Shown here: one piece after another, positions 44,153 to 52,662 of the stretch
How positions within the stretch are numbered: the stretch's first letter is position 1
Layout: each line of letters starts with the position of its first letter
Assembly: GCF_037969725.1 (NCBI RefSeq)
Contig: NZ_CP150203.1
Span: 3,612,001-3,676,000 of the forward strand
DNA length: 64,000 nucleotides
Source: Paenibacillus sp. FSL W8-0426
GTDB taxonomy: Bacteria > Bacillota > Bacilli > Paenibacillales > Paenibacillaceae
Direction of reading: 5' to 3'
Notes under the pieces: generated by a model
The model's database searches: none
The model's input: only the letters and a program-made list of their open reading frames with translations
Told to the model about the DNA's origin: nothing
Made by a program: the position numbers and the translations under genes

Positions 44153-45466
44153 TTAGTTGCCAATAGCATTGGCTTGTGCAGCCTGAATTTTGGCCGCGAT
44201 CTCTTCGGCTTTGCCGCCCATCAACAGTTCCTGCAGTCCGTTATTAATGACTTCTACCGTTGCAGACCCCAGCTTGGAATCGTAGACCGGGTTAATCTTC
44301 ACTTCCTGCATTAAATCATACAGCTCCACGAACAAAGGATGTGCCTTGGATTTATCCAGATCAATGTTGTAGCTGACGAGCGTGCTGCTGTCCAGCGTAG
44401 CCTTCTGGCCGTCCGGACCAGCCAGTGCGTAGAACAGCTCCATGGCGGCTTCTTTTTGGGCTCCGCTCAGCTTCTTGCTTACACCCAGGCCGGTACCTAC
44501 CACGCCAGAGGTTGTTCTTGCCTCCCCTTGGCCACCGTCCACGGGTGGAAGAATAGTAATATGCGTATTGTCCAATACCTCTGCAGGAGCGTTGTTCACC
44601 AGATTTGCCAAAGCCCATCCACCATTCATGACCATGGCTGCTTTCCCCTGAAAGTACAGCTGCATCATCTGTGTCTCGTCAATACTGTTAAAGCCATCCT
44701 GGAAAGCTTTGTTGTTGCCAAGCTCCTGCATCTTATTTAGCGCTTCGATAAATTGCGGATCGGTAAAACTCGCTCCATCCTGGGCGACTGCCTTCAGAAA
44801 CCAATCCGTGCCTGTAATCCGGTCAGCGAGTGTACTGAAGATCGTGGATTGTGCAACCCAGTTAGCCTTGTTCCCAAGCGCCATCGGAATTACCTTGTTC
44901 TCGTTAAATGTTGCAATGGCTTGCTCCAACTCGGCCCAAGTCTCAGGAACTTTGACGTTATACTTTTTAAATAGAGCCTCGTTGTAATAAATGAATGAGC
45001 TTGGCGCCAGATTCATCGGCACGGAGTAGATCTTCCCGTCAACCGTGTAACCATCCAGTGCGTTCGGGATAAAATTGTCCCTCCACTCTGGCTTCGCGTC
45101 CAGCTCCGCATTAATCGGCTGCAGCAGATCGCCTTTTACAAATTCTTTCGTCATTGCATCAGGCCACATGACAAACAAGTCCGGCATTTCATTGGCAGCG
45201 GCCACCGTGCGGAGCCTTGTTCTGAGACCATCCGTAGGCAGGCCCTCATCGACCACTTCAATTTCTGGATGGGCCACGCGGAAATCCTCAATGATCTTGC
45301 GCATCGCTACCGCTTTTGCATCCTGTCCGGTCCAATTATGCCAGAGCGTAACCGTAACTTTATTGTTGCTGTCCGTTCCTTCCGACTGATCACTGCCACT
45401 GCAGGCGGCGAGTATCATTGAAAATAAGGCAATAGCCATACATCCCGAAAGCCATCTTTTTAACAT
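44153..45466 (-). CDS. Extracellular solute-binding lipoprotein, CUT1 family 1
   Basis: 437 residues. MLKRWLSGCMAIALFSMILAAC is a lipoprotein signal with lipobox LAAC. VTVTLWHNWTGQDAKAVAMRKIIEDF, a NEMPDLFVMWPDAM stretch, and GKAAMVMNGGWALANL are standard for SBP_bac_1 proteins of mono- and oligosaccharide importers. It is the first gene of the operon binding protein-MalF-MalG-YesM-YesN, with a perfect cre site in its promoter region. The sugar is unknown. Confidence 0.92.
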   Translation of the reverse strand: MLKRWLSGCMAIALFSMILAACSGSDQSEGTDSNNKVTVTLWHNWTGQDAKAVAMRKIIEDFRVAHPEIEVVDEGLPTDGLRTRLRTVAAANEMPDLFVMWPDAMTKEFVKGDLLQPINAELDAKPEWRDNFIPNALDGYTVDGKIYSVPMNLAPSSFIYYNEALFKKYNVKVPETWAELEQAIATFNENKVIPMALGNKANWVAQSTIFSTLADRITGTDWFLKAVAQDGASFTDPQFIEALNKMQELGNNKAFQDGFNSIDETQMMQLYFQGKAAMVMNGGWALANLVNNAPAEVLDNTHITILPPVDGGQGEARTTSGVVGTGLGVSKKLSGAQKEAAMELFYALAGPDGQKATLDSSTLVSYNIDLDKSKAHPLFVELYDLMQEVKINPVYDSKLGSATVEVINNGLQELLMGGKAEEIAAKIQAAQANAIGN

Positions 45467-45506
45467 TCCTTAATCCCCCTCGGCATTTTGAATACATTTA
45501 TTGTAA

Positions 45507-45522
45507 ATGATAACGCTATCAT
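45507..45522. promoter_or_regulatory. Catabolite-responsive element (cre) of the binding-protein operon
   Basis: ATGATAACGCTATCAT matches the CcpA consensus WTGNNARCGNWWWCAW at all 16 positions and is itself a near-palindrome. It lies 41 bases upstream of the start codon inside the likely promoter, a position for repression by CcpA when a preferred sugar is present. Confidence 0.75.
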
Positions 45523-45592
45523 ATCGTAAGGTGACGATCCACGGATGCAGGGGTGAAAAATATCGGATGCATGCTTACCAAGCGTTTCAATT

Positions 45593-45617
45593 AAAAAAGT
45601 CGCTAACTTAGCGACTT
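45593..45617 (-). terminator. Terminator of the 140-residue hypothetical gene
   Basis: AAGTCGCTAA-C-TTAGCGACTT is a perfect 10-bp-arm palindrome followed on the minus strand by TTTTTTAA. It lies about 200 nt downstream of the gene ending at 45820 and insulates the binding-protein operon. Confidence 0.8.
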
Positions 45618-45819
45618 GGTAGGGTATTATTTACGATGATATGAGCTCATTACAAGTGTAGCTGCTATCTCATAAGCCGCTGACATCTTTTCCACCTATA
45701 TCACAATGTGGTCCGCAAACCAAAGCAACATTCGTAACAGGTATGCTCAAATCAAATTCATCCAAAATTGTGAAGGTGTATATGTTATTTGCGGTTTATA
45801 TAGCTTCATCTTCCAGAAT

Positions 45820-46242
45820 TCAAACAATAGTTGCACAGTATCCTGTTTGCTTCCCTTTTTCAACGGCCTTGATATAACCATCAAAGTAATAAGGGATGTC
45901 ATCTTCTTTTCCATTCTGAATTCTGCCTCTAACTTTATCGAATGCCAATATTGAAATTGAAAATTCAGGCTCACCTGTAACTAAAACGGGCTGCTCTCTT
46001 TCTTGTACCCAATAATACTTTCCACCGTAATTCCTTCTTGCCACTTCGAAAATGTAACTTCCAACCATCGAAGAAACAGAATCCAACGTATCATGATCCA
46101 ATTCATACTCACATAATTCGTCAAGAATAACGTCTACTTCATGTAGACTGAGTACGCTAAAATCAAAGTTCCCTTTATCCGAGAAATTGTTTTTGAAGCT
46201 TTCTGCCGTTGAAATAATGTCTTGTTCTAATCTACTTTGCAT
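45820..46242 (-). CDS. Hypothetical acidic protein, 140 residues
   Basis: The ATG at 46242 follows GGAGG nine bases upstream. The protein is soluble and acidic, with two N-terminal helices (LEQDIISTAESFKNNF; VDVILDELCEYELDHDTLDSVSSMVGSYIFEVARRNYGGKYYW region), a QEREQPVLVTGEPEFSISILAFDKVRGRI strand pair and a C-terminal helix. This helix-strand layout is seen in small immunity or SMI1-like/DUF proteins, but I do not recognise the family. No toxin gene is adjacent. Confidence 0.75.
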   Translation of the reverse strand: MQSRLEQDIISTAESFKNNFSDKGNFDFSVLSLHEVDVILDELCEYELDHDTLDSVSSMVGSYIFEVARRNYGGKYYWVQEREQPVLVTGEPEFSISILAFDKVRGRIQNGKEDDIPYYFDGYIKAVEKGKQTGYCATIV

Positions 46243-46413
46243 AAATCTAACCTCCGCTCATACACCATTGCAAATTGAACTTACCTATATTGCTGGCATA
46301 TCCCAATATATTATTTTCGCTTGTTCGTCCCCTAATCTATTCTCCAGACATTTCCGTTATCCTACCCGTTAGCTTGACTGAAATTTCAAGCAGACATTGT
46401 TTATATACATATT

Positions 46414-46536
46414 CTATCGGTAATTGGTACAGATAGTTTCATCTACAGAAGTACTGCCGCTCTCTTGAGATTCCGCATACCAATCGCCTACCAGTTTATA
46501 GAGATATTCCTTGAGAACATCTTCCTTTTTCTTCAT
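46414..46536 (-). CDS. Possible 40-residue protein
   Basis: MKKKEDVLKEYLYKLVGDWY starts at the ATG at 46536 with AGGA eight bases upstream, and the frame stops at 46414. Helical, charged, with an acidic Ser/Thr-rich tail ending CTNYR. It may be a complete small protein or the stub of a decayed gene; no family recognised. Confidence 0.35.
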   Translation of the reverse strand: MKKKEDVLKEYLYKLVGDWYAESQESGSTSVDETICTNYR

Positions 46537-46677
46537 AATTCCTGTAAAAAGAAACGCGGCTTACCTGTCAATGATACATTTGTAACACCATAAAAGATAC
46601 GTCTGTTGCATGAAGATTGAAAAATGGATGCTTTATCAACTGCCTGGCACGAACAAAATGGAACGGAGATTAAGCAA

Positions 46678-46811
46678 ATGACACTTATACAAAAACGCAT
46701 CGTCATTCTGATTGTAGTGATGATCGCAGCTGCCATTTTGGGCCGGCTTGCGATGCGGGCATTTTTGATCTTATGCTCGGCGGTGCACTGTTCGGTGGTA
46801 ACTTCCTATGA
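46678..46811 (+). pseudogene. Frameshifted small membrane protein
   Basis: Begins MTLIQKRIVILIVVMIAAAILGRL, one membrane helix, with ACGGAG upstream. The original frame then continues as atypical sequence, whereas after one missing base near 46753 the next frame reads DAGIFDLMLGGALFGGNFL and ends in TGA at 46809-46811. That TGA overlaps the ATG of the next gene (ATGA), the arrangement expected of the intact pair. So one base appears to have been lost. Family not recognised. Confidence 0.5.
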
Positions 46812-46931
46812 AAAATAAAGAAAAAGGCAGGAAAAAAGTATTGTGGGGATTTATTTATGTAGGTGCTTTCATTGTTTGCGGCTATAGAAAAGATGAATGA
46901 GTATCTGGACCGATATATGGGAAGTGAATAA
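46808..46931 (+). pseudogene. Second frameshifted small protein, coupled to the first
   Basis: Starts MKNKEKGRKKVLWGFIYVG with the ATG overlapping the previous stop. In frame it would end after GYRKDE at 46900, but the adjacent frame continues in a protein-like way (SLFAAIEKMNEYLDRYMGSE) to TAA at 46929-46931. A single-base shift around 46865 explains both readings. Two shifts in 250 bp point to decay, or to local sequence errors. Confidence 0.5.
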
Positions 46932-46981
46932 AATAGACTGCATGAGCCGGAATTAATTGAACCTGCCCATTTGTTGATATA

Positions 46982-47043
46982 AAGCAGCCGACTACTTAAT
47001 CGGCTGCTTCTTGATATTATTGTGTTGTCGTTTTCCCGTTAGC
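46982..47043. terminator. Terminator hairpin with TTTTCCCGTTAG tail
   Basis: AAGCAGCCGA (46982-46991) pairs with TCGGCTGCTT (47000-47009), followed 20 bases on by TTTTCCCGTTAG. It can end transcripts from both sides, and matches the 22110 and 53335 hairpins in arm sequence. Confidence 0.7.
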
Positions 47044-47088
47044 TTGATGATTATTTTTAATTTCAAACAATTTGATACAACATGCTGA

Positions 47089-47235
47089 TCATTTTTGATG
47101 GGAATCTTCATTAAAATAATGTTTGAACTGTTTTTCCATTTTATTCGCTACTAAGTGGGTGGAGCGTAAATGTACAATTGCTGTTATGACAAAATACAGG
47201 GAGACTATTGTAATAACGGAATAAACGATAACCAT
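47089..47235 (-). CDS. Small single-pass membrane protein, 48 residues
   Basis: MVIVYSVITIVSLYFVITAI starts at the ATG at 47235, six bases after GAGAGGAG, a strong ribosome binding site. One membrane helix (residues 2-22) is followed by a basic then acidic cytoplasmic tail (HLRSTHLVANKMEKQFKHYF, ending EDSHQK). It is too short for usual gene calling. Function unknown; it stands alone between a terminator and the aminotransferase gene. Confidence 0.65.
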   Translation of the reverse strand: MVIVYSVITIVSLYFVITAIVHLRSTHLVANKMEKQFKHYFNEDSHQK

Positions 47236-47336
47236 CTAAAACTCCTCTCTAGAAGGTAGGTGATCAAAGATTGCCTGGTTCTATTTGACGCGACTCCTGG
47301 AACAATAATCGCTAGCCAATCGCGGTCTGCTATGAT

Positions 47337-48527
47337 CTACTTATTGTTACTGACGTGTGAACTGTAGGTTTGAAATACCTCCACCCCTTTTTTCAAACGT
47401 TGCAATCCATCTACAAGGCGTTCTCTAGGGCAAGCATAGTTCAATCGAATGAATTCATGTCCGTTACCGCCATAAATGGTGCCCTCAGAGACATATAATC
47501 CTGTCTCCTCCCTTATGAGTTTGCACAGATTATTTACATCATGAGTCACAGTCCGGCAATCGATCCAGGCCAAATAAGTAGCTTCCGAATGGATAACCCG
47601 CAGCTGAGGCAGCTGACTGACCACAAAATGTTCGAGATACTGCTTATTCGTCATGAGATAGTCCAATAAGGCTTGCAGCCAAGGCTCCCCTTCCGTATAG
47701 GCCGAGATTGCCGCTTCAATCGCAAAAGCGTTAGGTTCGGCAACCTCATCGGTATTGATGCTGCGATGTACGAGTTTTCGGATCTCCGGATTCGGCACAA
47801 TAATACTCGACGTTTGAATGCCTGCAAGGTTGAACGTTTTCGTTGGCGCTACACAGGTAATGCTATTTTGAGCAATTTCTTCCGATACGGAAGCGAATGG
47901 GATATATCGGTATCCTGGATGCGTTAAATCACAATGAATTTCATCGGAAAGAATAAGCACTTTATGCTTAACGCAAAGCTTACCAAGTTTCTCAAGGTCT
48001 TGTCTGTCCCACACTTTGCCGATTGGGTTATGCGGGTTGCAGAAAATCATAATCGTTGTATCAGGATCGGCCAGCTTCTTCTCCACATCGTCAAAATCGA
48101 TCGAATAGTGATGGCTATCGTAAACCAAATCACTTCCGAGAACTTCTCGTTGATTGTTCTTAATGGAGTTGTAGAAGATATTATACACAGGCGCAAGAAT
48201 AAGGACCTTGTCGCCGACTTTGGTCATTTTGCGCACGATCGAAGAGATGGCAGGCACTACGCCTGTGCAAAACATAATCCATTCTTTTTGAATTGAAAAT
48301 TGGTGTCTCTTTGCCCACCACTGAGCGACTGCATCGTAGTAAGTGTCCGGTACCGTGGCGTATCCAAAAATACGGTGGTTTAATTTCTTTTGCAGGGCAT
48401 CGACGATAGCCGGCGATGTCTCAAAGTCCATATCTGCCACCCACATCGGCAGTTCTCCCGGTCCAACCTCCCATTTATATGAGTTCTTGTCCAATCGGCT
48501 CGTCATTTTGTCAAAGTTGAATGACAC
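47337..48527 (-). CDS. PatB/MalY family PLP-dependent aminotransferase (cystathionine beta-lyase type)
   Basis: 396 residues from the GTG at 48527, with AGGTG upstream; this gives the family length and overlaps the DUF3737 gene by 17 bases. ELPMWVADMDFETSPAIVDAL is the family start. NPHNPIGKVW and LILSDEIHCDLTHPGYRYIPFAS lead to the PLP Lys in APTKTFNLAG, and FIRLNYACPRERL holds the substrate-binding Arg. MalY/PatB proteins cleave cystathionine or cysteine S-conjugates to a thiol, pyruvate and ammonia. It is the last gene of an operon with an aldo/keto reductase and a DUF3737 protein. Confidence 0.9.
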   Translation of the reverse strand: MSFNFDKMTSRLDKNSYKWEVGPGELPMWVADMDFETSPAIVDALQKKLNHRIFGYATVPDTYYDAVAQWWAKRHQFSIQKEWIMFCTGVVPAISSIVRKMTKVGDKVLILAPVYNIFYNSIKNNQREVLGSDLVYDSHHYSIDFDDVEKKLADPDTTIMIFCNPHNPIGKVWDRQDLEKLGKLCVKHKVLILSDEIHCDLTHPGYRYIPFASVSEEIAQNSITCVAPTKTFNLAGIQTSSIIVPNPEIRKLVHRSINTDEVAEPNAFAIEAAISAYTEGEPWLQALLDYLMTNKQYLEHFVVSQLPQLRVIHSEATYLAWIDCRTVTHDVNNLCKLIREETGLYVSEGTIYGGNGHEFIRLNYACPRERLVDGLQRLKKGVEVFQTYSSHVSNNK

Positions 48528-49377
48528 TTCTTTCACCTGCTTTATCCAGCTCGTATTTGGTGTTGGCGGCAAAGATTTTATCGTCATCGGTGATGATTTT
48601 GCCAATATCCTTTGCTTTGATTTTTCCGGAGATTGGATTTCTAACACTGTCAATCATGGTCTTGGCTTCCACCTCTATGGTTGAGTACTCAAATGCCAAG
48701 TCGGTATTAAGAATTGTCCCGTTCTCAATTACGAGGCGGTCCATGTAACACATTCCTTGATTGCTTTCGATGGTGCAGTTGATAAACGTGATGTTCTTTG
48801 AATTCCAGCCTAGATATTCTCCGATGATCCATGAATCATAGACAGTGACGTTCTCGCAATTCCAGAAGGCGTCTTTCGATATAAGCTTTGCATTACGGAT
48901 CGTCATATTCTTTGCTCCATCGAAAGCATAGTTCCCTACCAGTGTGAAATCGTCGATGGTGATATTTTCGCTATTCATTCCAAAGTAGTCGCCTTTTGCG
49001 GTCACATGATTCAAGTGAATATCCGTGCAGTTCCATAAGGTCTCTTGTGCATTAGGCAGATCCACATTCTTCAGGAGGATTTTGCTCGAACGCCGAAATG
49101 TCTTCGGTGCCTCGATGATGCTATCGTTCATGGAAATTTGATCCGTATACCATATTCCCGATCGGGCCATTTCTAGAAAAGTGCTGTTATTGACGCGAAT
49201 ATTGCTGCAGTACCATAACGGATACTTCCATTTGAAAATGCTATTATGAATAGCAATGTCGTTGCTCTCCTTTAATGGCGACTCGCCATCCGCAAATATC
49301 GAATTCTTAATGATAAGATCTTTACTCTTAAAAAGAGCTCGTTCTCCGGTTAGCATTTGTTGATCGATCGTTTGCAT
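48511..49377 (-). CDS. DUF3737 family right-handed beta-helix protein
   Basis: 288 residues opening MLTGERALFKSKDLIIKNSIFADGESPLKESNDI, the standard DUF3737 start. The rest is a ladder of about 20-residue turns (xxxNSxF, xxxWNCxxIxxxN, LxGxYxxxNSxNIxxxNC) that fold as a parallel beta-helix like pectin-lyase-type proteins. There are no obvious lyase catalytic residues. It lies two bases after the aldo/keto reductase stop and overlaps the aminotransferase start. Function unknown. Confidence 0.9.
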   Translation of the reverse strand: MQTIDQQMLTGERALFKSKDLIIKNSIFADGESPLKESNDIAIHNSIFKWKYPLWYCSNIRVNNSTFLEMARSGIWYTDQISMNDSIIEAPKTFRRSSKILLKNVDLPNAQETLWNCTDIHLNHVTAKGDYFGMNSENITIDDFTLVGNYAFDGAKNMTIRNAKLISKDAFWNCENVTVYDSWIIGEYLGWNSKNITFINCTIESNQGMCYMDRLVIENGTILNTDLAFEYSTIEVEAKTMIDSVRNPISGKIKAKDIGKIITDDDKIFAANTKYELDKAGERSVIQL

Positions 49378-49378
49378 T

Positions 49379-50242
49379 TTACTTTAATTTCCCTCCAAAT
49401 ACCGGGAAGAAGCTATGCTCACCATAATCCTGGATGTGCTCTACATTCTTCAAGGTCTCCATATCTGCATTGCTGATCACAAAATCAAGCTCTGCATTGT
49501 TTCTCATGTGATCTGGATTTGCCGTTTTGGGAATGACGACCAGTCCAAGCTGGATACCATAACGGAGGCATAGCTGAGCAACAGATATTCCATACTTTTC
49601 AGCTATTACCTTAATATCTGCATGATCAAGGACTGCACCATGTGCAATTGGTGAATATGCTTCTACCAAGATGTCATTCTTCTGACAGAATTCAATGAGC
49701 TCTAAGGGCGTATTGCTCACATGTGCCAAGATCTGATTGACCATCGGCTTGATCTCACAGCTCTCAAATATATTCTCTATATCATCCTGAAGGAAGTTAG
49801 AAAGACCGATTGCCTTTACTCTGCCTGTTCTATAAGCATCCTCCATCGCTTTCCATACTTCTTTGTTTTCCTCGAAGTAACGGTTCTCCTCACGGAACTC
49901 CTTCCAAGGCTGCGGGCTGTGGATAATCAGAAGGTCAATGTAATCCAGCATCATTTTTGATAAAGACTCATCAATGGACTGCGTAACTGCATCATAGTTC
50001 TTTGCTTCTGCAGCAACCTTTGTCGTAATGAAAAGTTCTTCTCTTGCGACACCGCTGGAACGGATTCCTTCCCCTACACCAACTTCATTCATATAAGCCT
50101 GTGCAGTATCAATATGGCGATATCCGATAGATACCGCATCACGTACTGCCTGTGCCGCCTGTTTATCATCAAGAAGCCAGGTACCAAGGCCCAATTTTGG
50201 AATTTCTACACCATTTGATAATTTGTAAGTTTCGTTAAACAT
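49379..50242 (-). CDS. Aldo/keto reductase
   Basis: 287 residues; AAAGGAGACG precedes the ATG. IPKLGLGTWLLDD is the family start. The catalytic tetrad is visible: Asp in YRHIDTAQAYMNE with the Tyr of the same motif, Lys in LFITTKV, and His in DLLIIHSPQPW. The C-terminal VVIPKTANPDHMRNN binds NADPH. It reduces aldehydes or ketones. As first gene of the operon with DUF3737 and PatB-like proteins it may act in detoxification. Confidence 0.93.
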   Translation of the reverse strand: MFNETYKLSNGVEIPKLGLGTWLLDDKQAAQAVRDAVSIGYRHIDTAQAYMNEVGVGEGIRSSGVAREELFITTKVAAEAKNYDAVTQSIDESLSKMMLDYIDLLIIHSPQPWKEFREENRYFEENKEVWKAMEDAYRTGRVKAIGLSNFLQDDIENIFESCEIKPMVNQILAHVSNTPLELIEFCQKNDILVEAYSPIAHGAVLDHADIKVIAEKYGISVAQLCLRYGIQLGLVVIPKTANPDHMRNNAELDFVISNADMETLKNVEHIQDYGEHSFFPVFGGKLK

Positions 50243-50297
50243 GTTTTCGTCTCCTTTGCATGGTTATTTTTTACATCCTTATCAGTAAGTTCATTAG

Positions 50298-50507
50298 TCA
50301 GTGGGTGATGGCAGTGATCAAGGGTTCCTTGTCATTGCCAACATTTTCATTACCCTGACATGCACGCACATAGAGTGAGTCATCAACCACAACAGACCAA
50401 ATCCAAGTCGGGGTGCCGTAGGTTATTCCGTCTTCGCGGAACGGCGAGATGTGCAGGTCGTCAGCTTCAGTTATTTTGCGCAGTTCTTCTTTCGACCATG
50501 TGTCCAT
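50298..50507 (-). pseudogene. DUF2255 protein, C-terminally truncated
   Basis: 69 codons from the ATG at 50507 (AAGGAGG nine bases upstream). WSKEELRKITEADDLHISPFREDG and TYGTPTWIWSVVVDDSLYVRAC match the N-terminal half of DUF2255 proteins, which usually run to about 120-130 residues with a continued YNGxxSxWYQAA region. Here the match stops after VRACQG and the frame ends with an unrelated NENVGNDKEPL tail. It is probably a truncated gene. Confidence 0.6.
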
Positions 50508-50558
50508 GAGAGGCATCCTCCTTATTAGGCAACTATTATAGAATGTTGAATTAAATTC

Positions 50559-51728
50559 CTATCTAGAAAATTGATTTATGGAACTATACTTGTAATTTCT
50601 CATTAAAATAAATACTAAACTCAATATTAAGAATAGGAATCCGCCTAATACGACGTACTGCGTACCCAATCCTGATATAACCAGTCCACCTAACGATGTA
50701 CCGGTTGTTACCCCCAAGTTACCGGACACCAGAAACAGTCCATTCGAGAATTCAGGGGCTTCCGGAGCTGCAGACGACATCCAGTACTGACTGATATTAT
50801 TTCCTATAGCCACTACGATTCCAAAAATCAAAACAATGAATGCCATAGGTACAGTGAACTGTCCCATTAAGAACAACAAGATGTAAACGCCCCCTAATAC
50901 GAATGGAAAAGAGGCGACAGATTTTATGGCATTTTTAGTAAGCAGCTTCCCGGCGACGATGTTTCCTATTATACTTGCCCCACCGAATAGGAATAACATG
51001 AAACTAATCGTTTCCCCGGGTACATTGGTAATGGTTTCAAGATACTCGGCAAGGTAACTACTGACTCCATACATCGCTGCATTTATAAAAATGACCGCAG
51101 CAATGGACAGCCAAGTCATTGGTTTTGTTAATACAGTTAATTGAGATCCATAAGAGAGTCTTTCCTGAACAGGCATAGATGGTACGAATAGCAATATAGC
51201 CATGAATGCTATAGCATTCACAATAGTGAAGAATAACATTGCCATATCAAGCGAAGTTGTATTAGCAATCAAACTAGAGACAGGTGCACCAAGTACCATC
51301 CCTCCCGTTACTCCCATAAATACTTTAGAAGTGGCTTTTGGAGCCTCTTCCTTGCTAACAGAGGCTGCTGCCGCTGTCAAAGCGATTGAGACATAAACGG
51401 GATGTAAAAAGGCTGGGATCACACGAGCAATTAATAAAATGGTAAAGTTTGATGCAAATATGGAGACCATGTTGCCCAGAACGAAAACGCCTAATACAAG
51501 TAACATTACCTTCTTGCGATTGATGCCCGAAAACAATAACGGCATGATGGGCCCAGATATGGCAACAGCAAGTGCAAAGAGACTCACTAGCAACCCTGCT
51601 TTGGAGATACTGATATGAAAATGGTCCGCAATTAAAGGTAATATCCCTACGATCCCCATTTCCGTATTTAAGATGCCGAAAACACCTATGGTCAATATTA
51701 GAATCAACCATTTATTTCTGTTAGCCAA
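50559..51728 (-). CDS. MFS transporter, DHA1-type efflux family
   Basis: 389 residues and 12 predicted helices. The start is TTG at 51728, ten bases after AGGAG; no ATG fits. GVFGILNTEMGIVGILPLIADHFHISISKAGLLVSLFALAVAISGP is the usual N-terminal region of the AraJ/YdhL/chloramphenicol-efflux branch; motif A is modified (SGINRKKVML). It is divergent from a TetR regulator with a palindrome between, the standard arrangement for an inducible drug or metabolite exporter. Confidence 0.9.
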   Translation of the reverse strand: MANRNKWLILILTIGVFGILNTEMGIVGILPLIADHFHISISKAGLLVSLFALAVAISGPIMPLLFSGINRKKVMLLVLGVFVLGNMVSIFASNFTILLIARVIPAFLHPVYVSIALTAAAASVSKEEAPKATSKVFMGVTGGMVLGAPVSSLIANTTSLDMAMLFFTIVNAIAFMAILLFVPSMPVQERLSYGSQLTVLTKPMTWLSIAAVIFINAAMYGVSSYLAEYLETITNVPGETISFMLFLFGGASIIGNIVAGKLLTKNAIKSVASFPFVLGGVYILLFLMGQFTVPMAFIVLIFGIVVAIGNNISQYWMSSAAPEAPEFSNGLFLVSGNLGVTTGTSLGGLVISGLGTQYVVLGGFLFLILSLVFILMRNYKYSSINQFSR

Positions 51729-51857
51729 TAATAAGCAACTCCTATCTTCAGCAGTTTTTGCGCAGCAGATGATTTAACAAAGAAGGTTGTTTAATCAACT
51801 CATGTCTATTATTATATGGGTAAGAAAGATACATTCAATGGTTAAAATAACGAAGTC

Positions 51858-51873
51858 TGTTGATATCTCAACA
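51858..51873. promoter_or_regulatory. Palindrome between the MFS and TetR genes
   Basis: TGTTGA-TATC-TCAACA, 6-bp arms with a four-base centre, lies in the 193-bp gap between the divergent MFS pump and TetR genes. It is a candidate operator for the TetR protein. Confidence 0.5.
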
Positions 51874-51921
51874 CAGCAATCAAAAATGTTAATTATCTAA
51901 GAAAGTTTGGTGAAATATAGG

Positions 51922-52467
51922 ATGGTAAAGATGGATCGGAGAATTGCTAAAACGCAGGAAGCCTTGAAAAAAGCTGTTATTGAATTAATGAGGGAAAAAA
52001 ACTTCGATGATATTACTATTCAGGATATTGCAGATCAGGCTGACCTTAACCGCGGAACTATTTACCTTCATTATCAGGACAAATATGATTTGTTGGATAA
52101 ACTGATCGAGTCACATATGAATGAACTAAGCGAGATGGATGATTGGGCATGTAAGCTGGATTGGAGCAATGGGCTTGTACCTTTTTTTGAGTACTTTGAG
52201 AAAAACTATTTATTTTTTTCGACCATGTTAGCGAGTAAAGGAGCCCCTTCTTTTAGAACTCGGCTTCAAAATTATGTTATGGAAGGATTCAAAGGAGAGA
52301 TTGATCGAGAAAGCGGAAAAAATGTGGATTTAATTGAAGATGTTATGTTGCAATATGCGGGTACCGCTTATGTAGGAATCATTGAATGGTGGATTCGAAA
52401 TGAAATGCCGTATCCCCCGCAAATCATGGCCAAACAAGTTGGAACCTTATTGGAGAGAAGCCTATAG
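51922..52467 (+). CDS. TetR/AcrR family transcriptional regulator
   Basis: About 181 residues. The exact start is unsure: ATG at 51922 or 51931, or an upstream GTG at 51907. The DNA-binding region is RIAKTQEALKKAVIELMREKNFDDITIQDIADQADLNRGTIYLHYQDKYDLLD, a canonical TetR helix-turn-helix of the YsiA/TetR_C_33-like group. It likely represses the divergent MFS exporter gene and itself; the inducer would be a pump substrate. Confidence 0.92.
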   Translation: MVKMDRRIAKTQEALKKAVIELMREKNFDDITIQDIADQADLNRGTIYLHYQDKYDLLDKLIESHMNELSEMDDWACKLDWSNGLVPFFEYFEKNYLFFSTMLASKGAPSFRTRLQNYVMEGFKGEIDRESGKNVDLIEDVMLQYAGTAYVGIIEWWIRNEMPYPPQIMAKQVGTLLERSL

Positions 52468-52558
52468 AACATTGCTGGTCCATTTGTCATACAGCTATTA
52501 AGAAATTAAACCTCCAGATTAGTGATGTTGCCAGGTCGGATTCGCAAGACGAAAGAAG

Positions 52559-52581
52559 AGCAGGCCACTTTAGGGCCTGCT
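52559..52581. terminator. Bidirectional terminator between tetR and DUF6609-like genes
   Basis: AGCAGGCC and GGCCTGCT arms around a seven-base loop. The whole is bracketed by GATGTTGC (52524-52531) and GCAACATC (52616-52623), with TTTTCCCATTAG inside. Confidence 0.65.
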
Positions 52582-52662
52582 CCTGATGTACGTTATCAAC
52601 TGTCTTTTCCCATTAGCAACATCATTCTTCATTTACGCATTCACTTTATAGTTAGGCTTTAA

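Larger units (their letters stand above)
45467..45819. other. Intergenic region with promoter, cre site and terminator
   Basis: 353 bases. Nearest the binding-protein gene lies a minus-strand TTACGA-18-TACAAT promoter-like pair covering the cre site at 45507-45522. A terminator at 45593-45617 follows. Between about 45620 and 45819 nothing recognisable is seen. Confidence 0.5.

Noticed and set aside
46678..46931. Programmed ribosomal frameshifting in the small gene pair
   Set aside because: No slippery heptamer followed by a stem or pseudoknot is evident at either shift point; simple mutation or sequence error is more likely.
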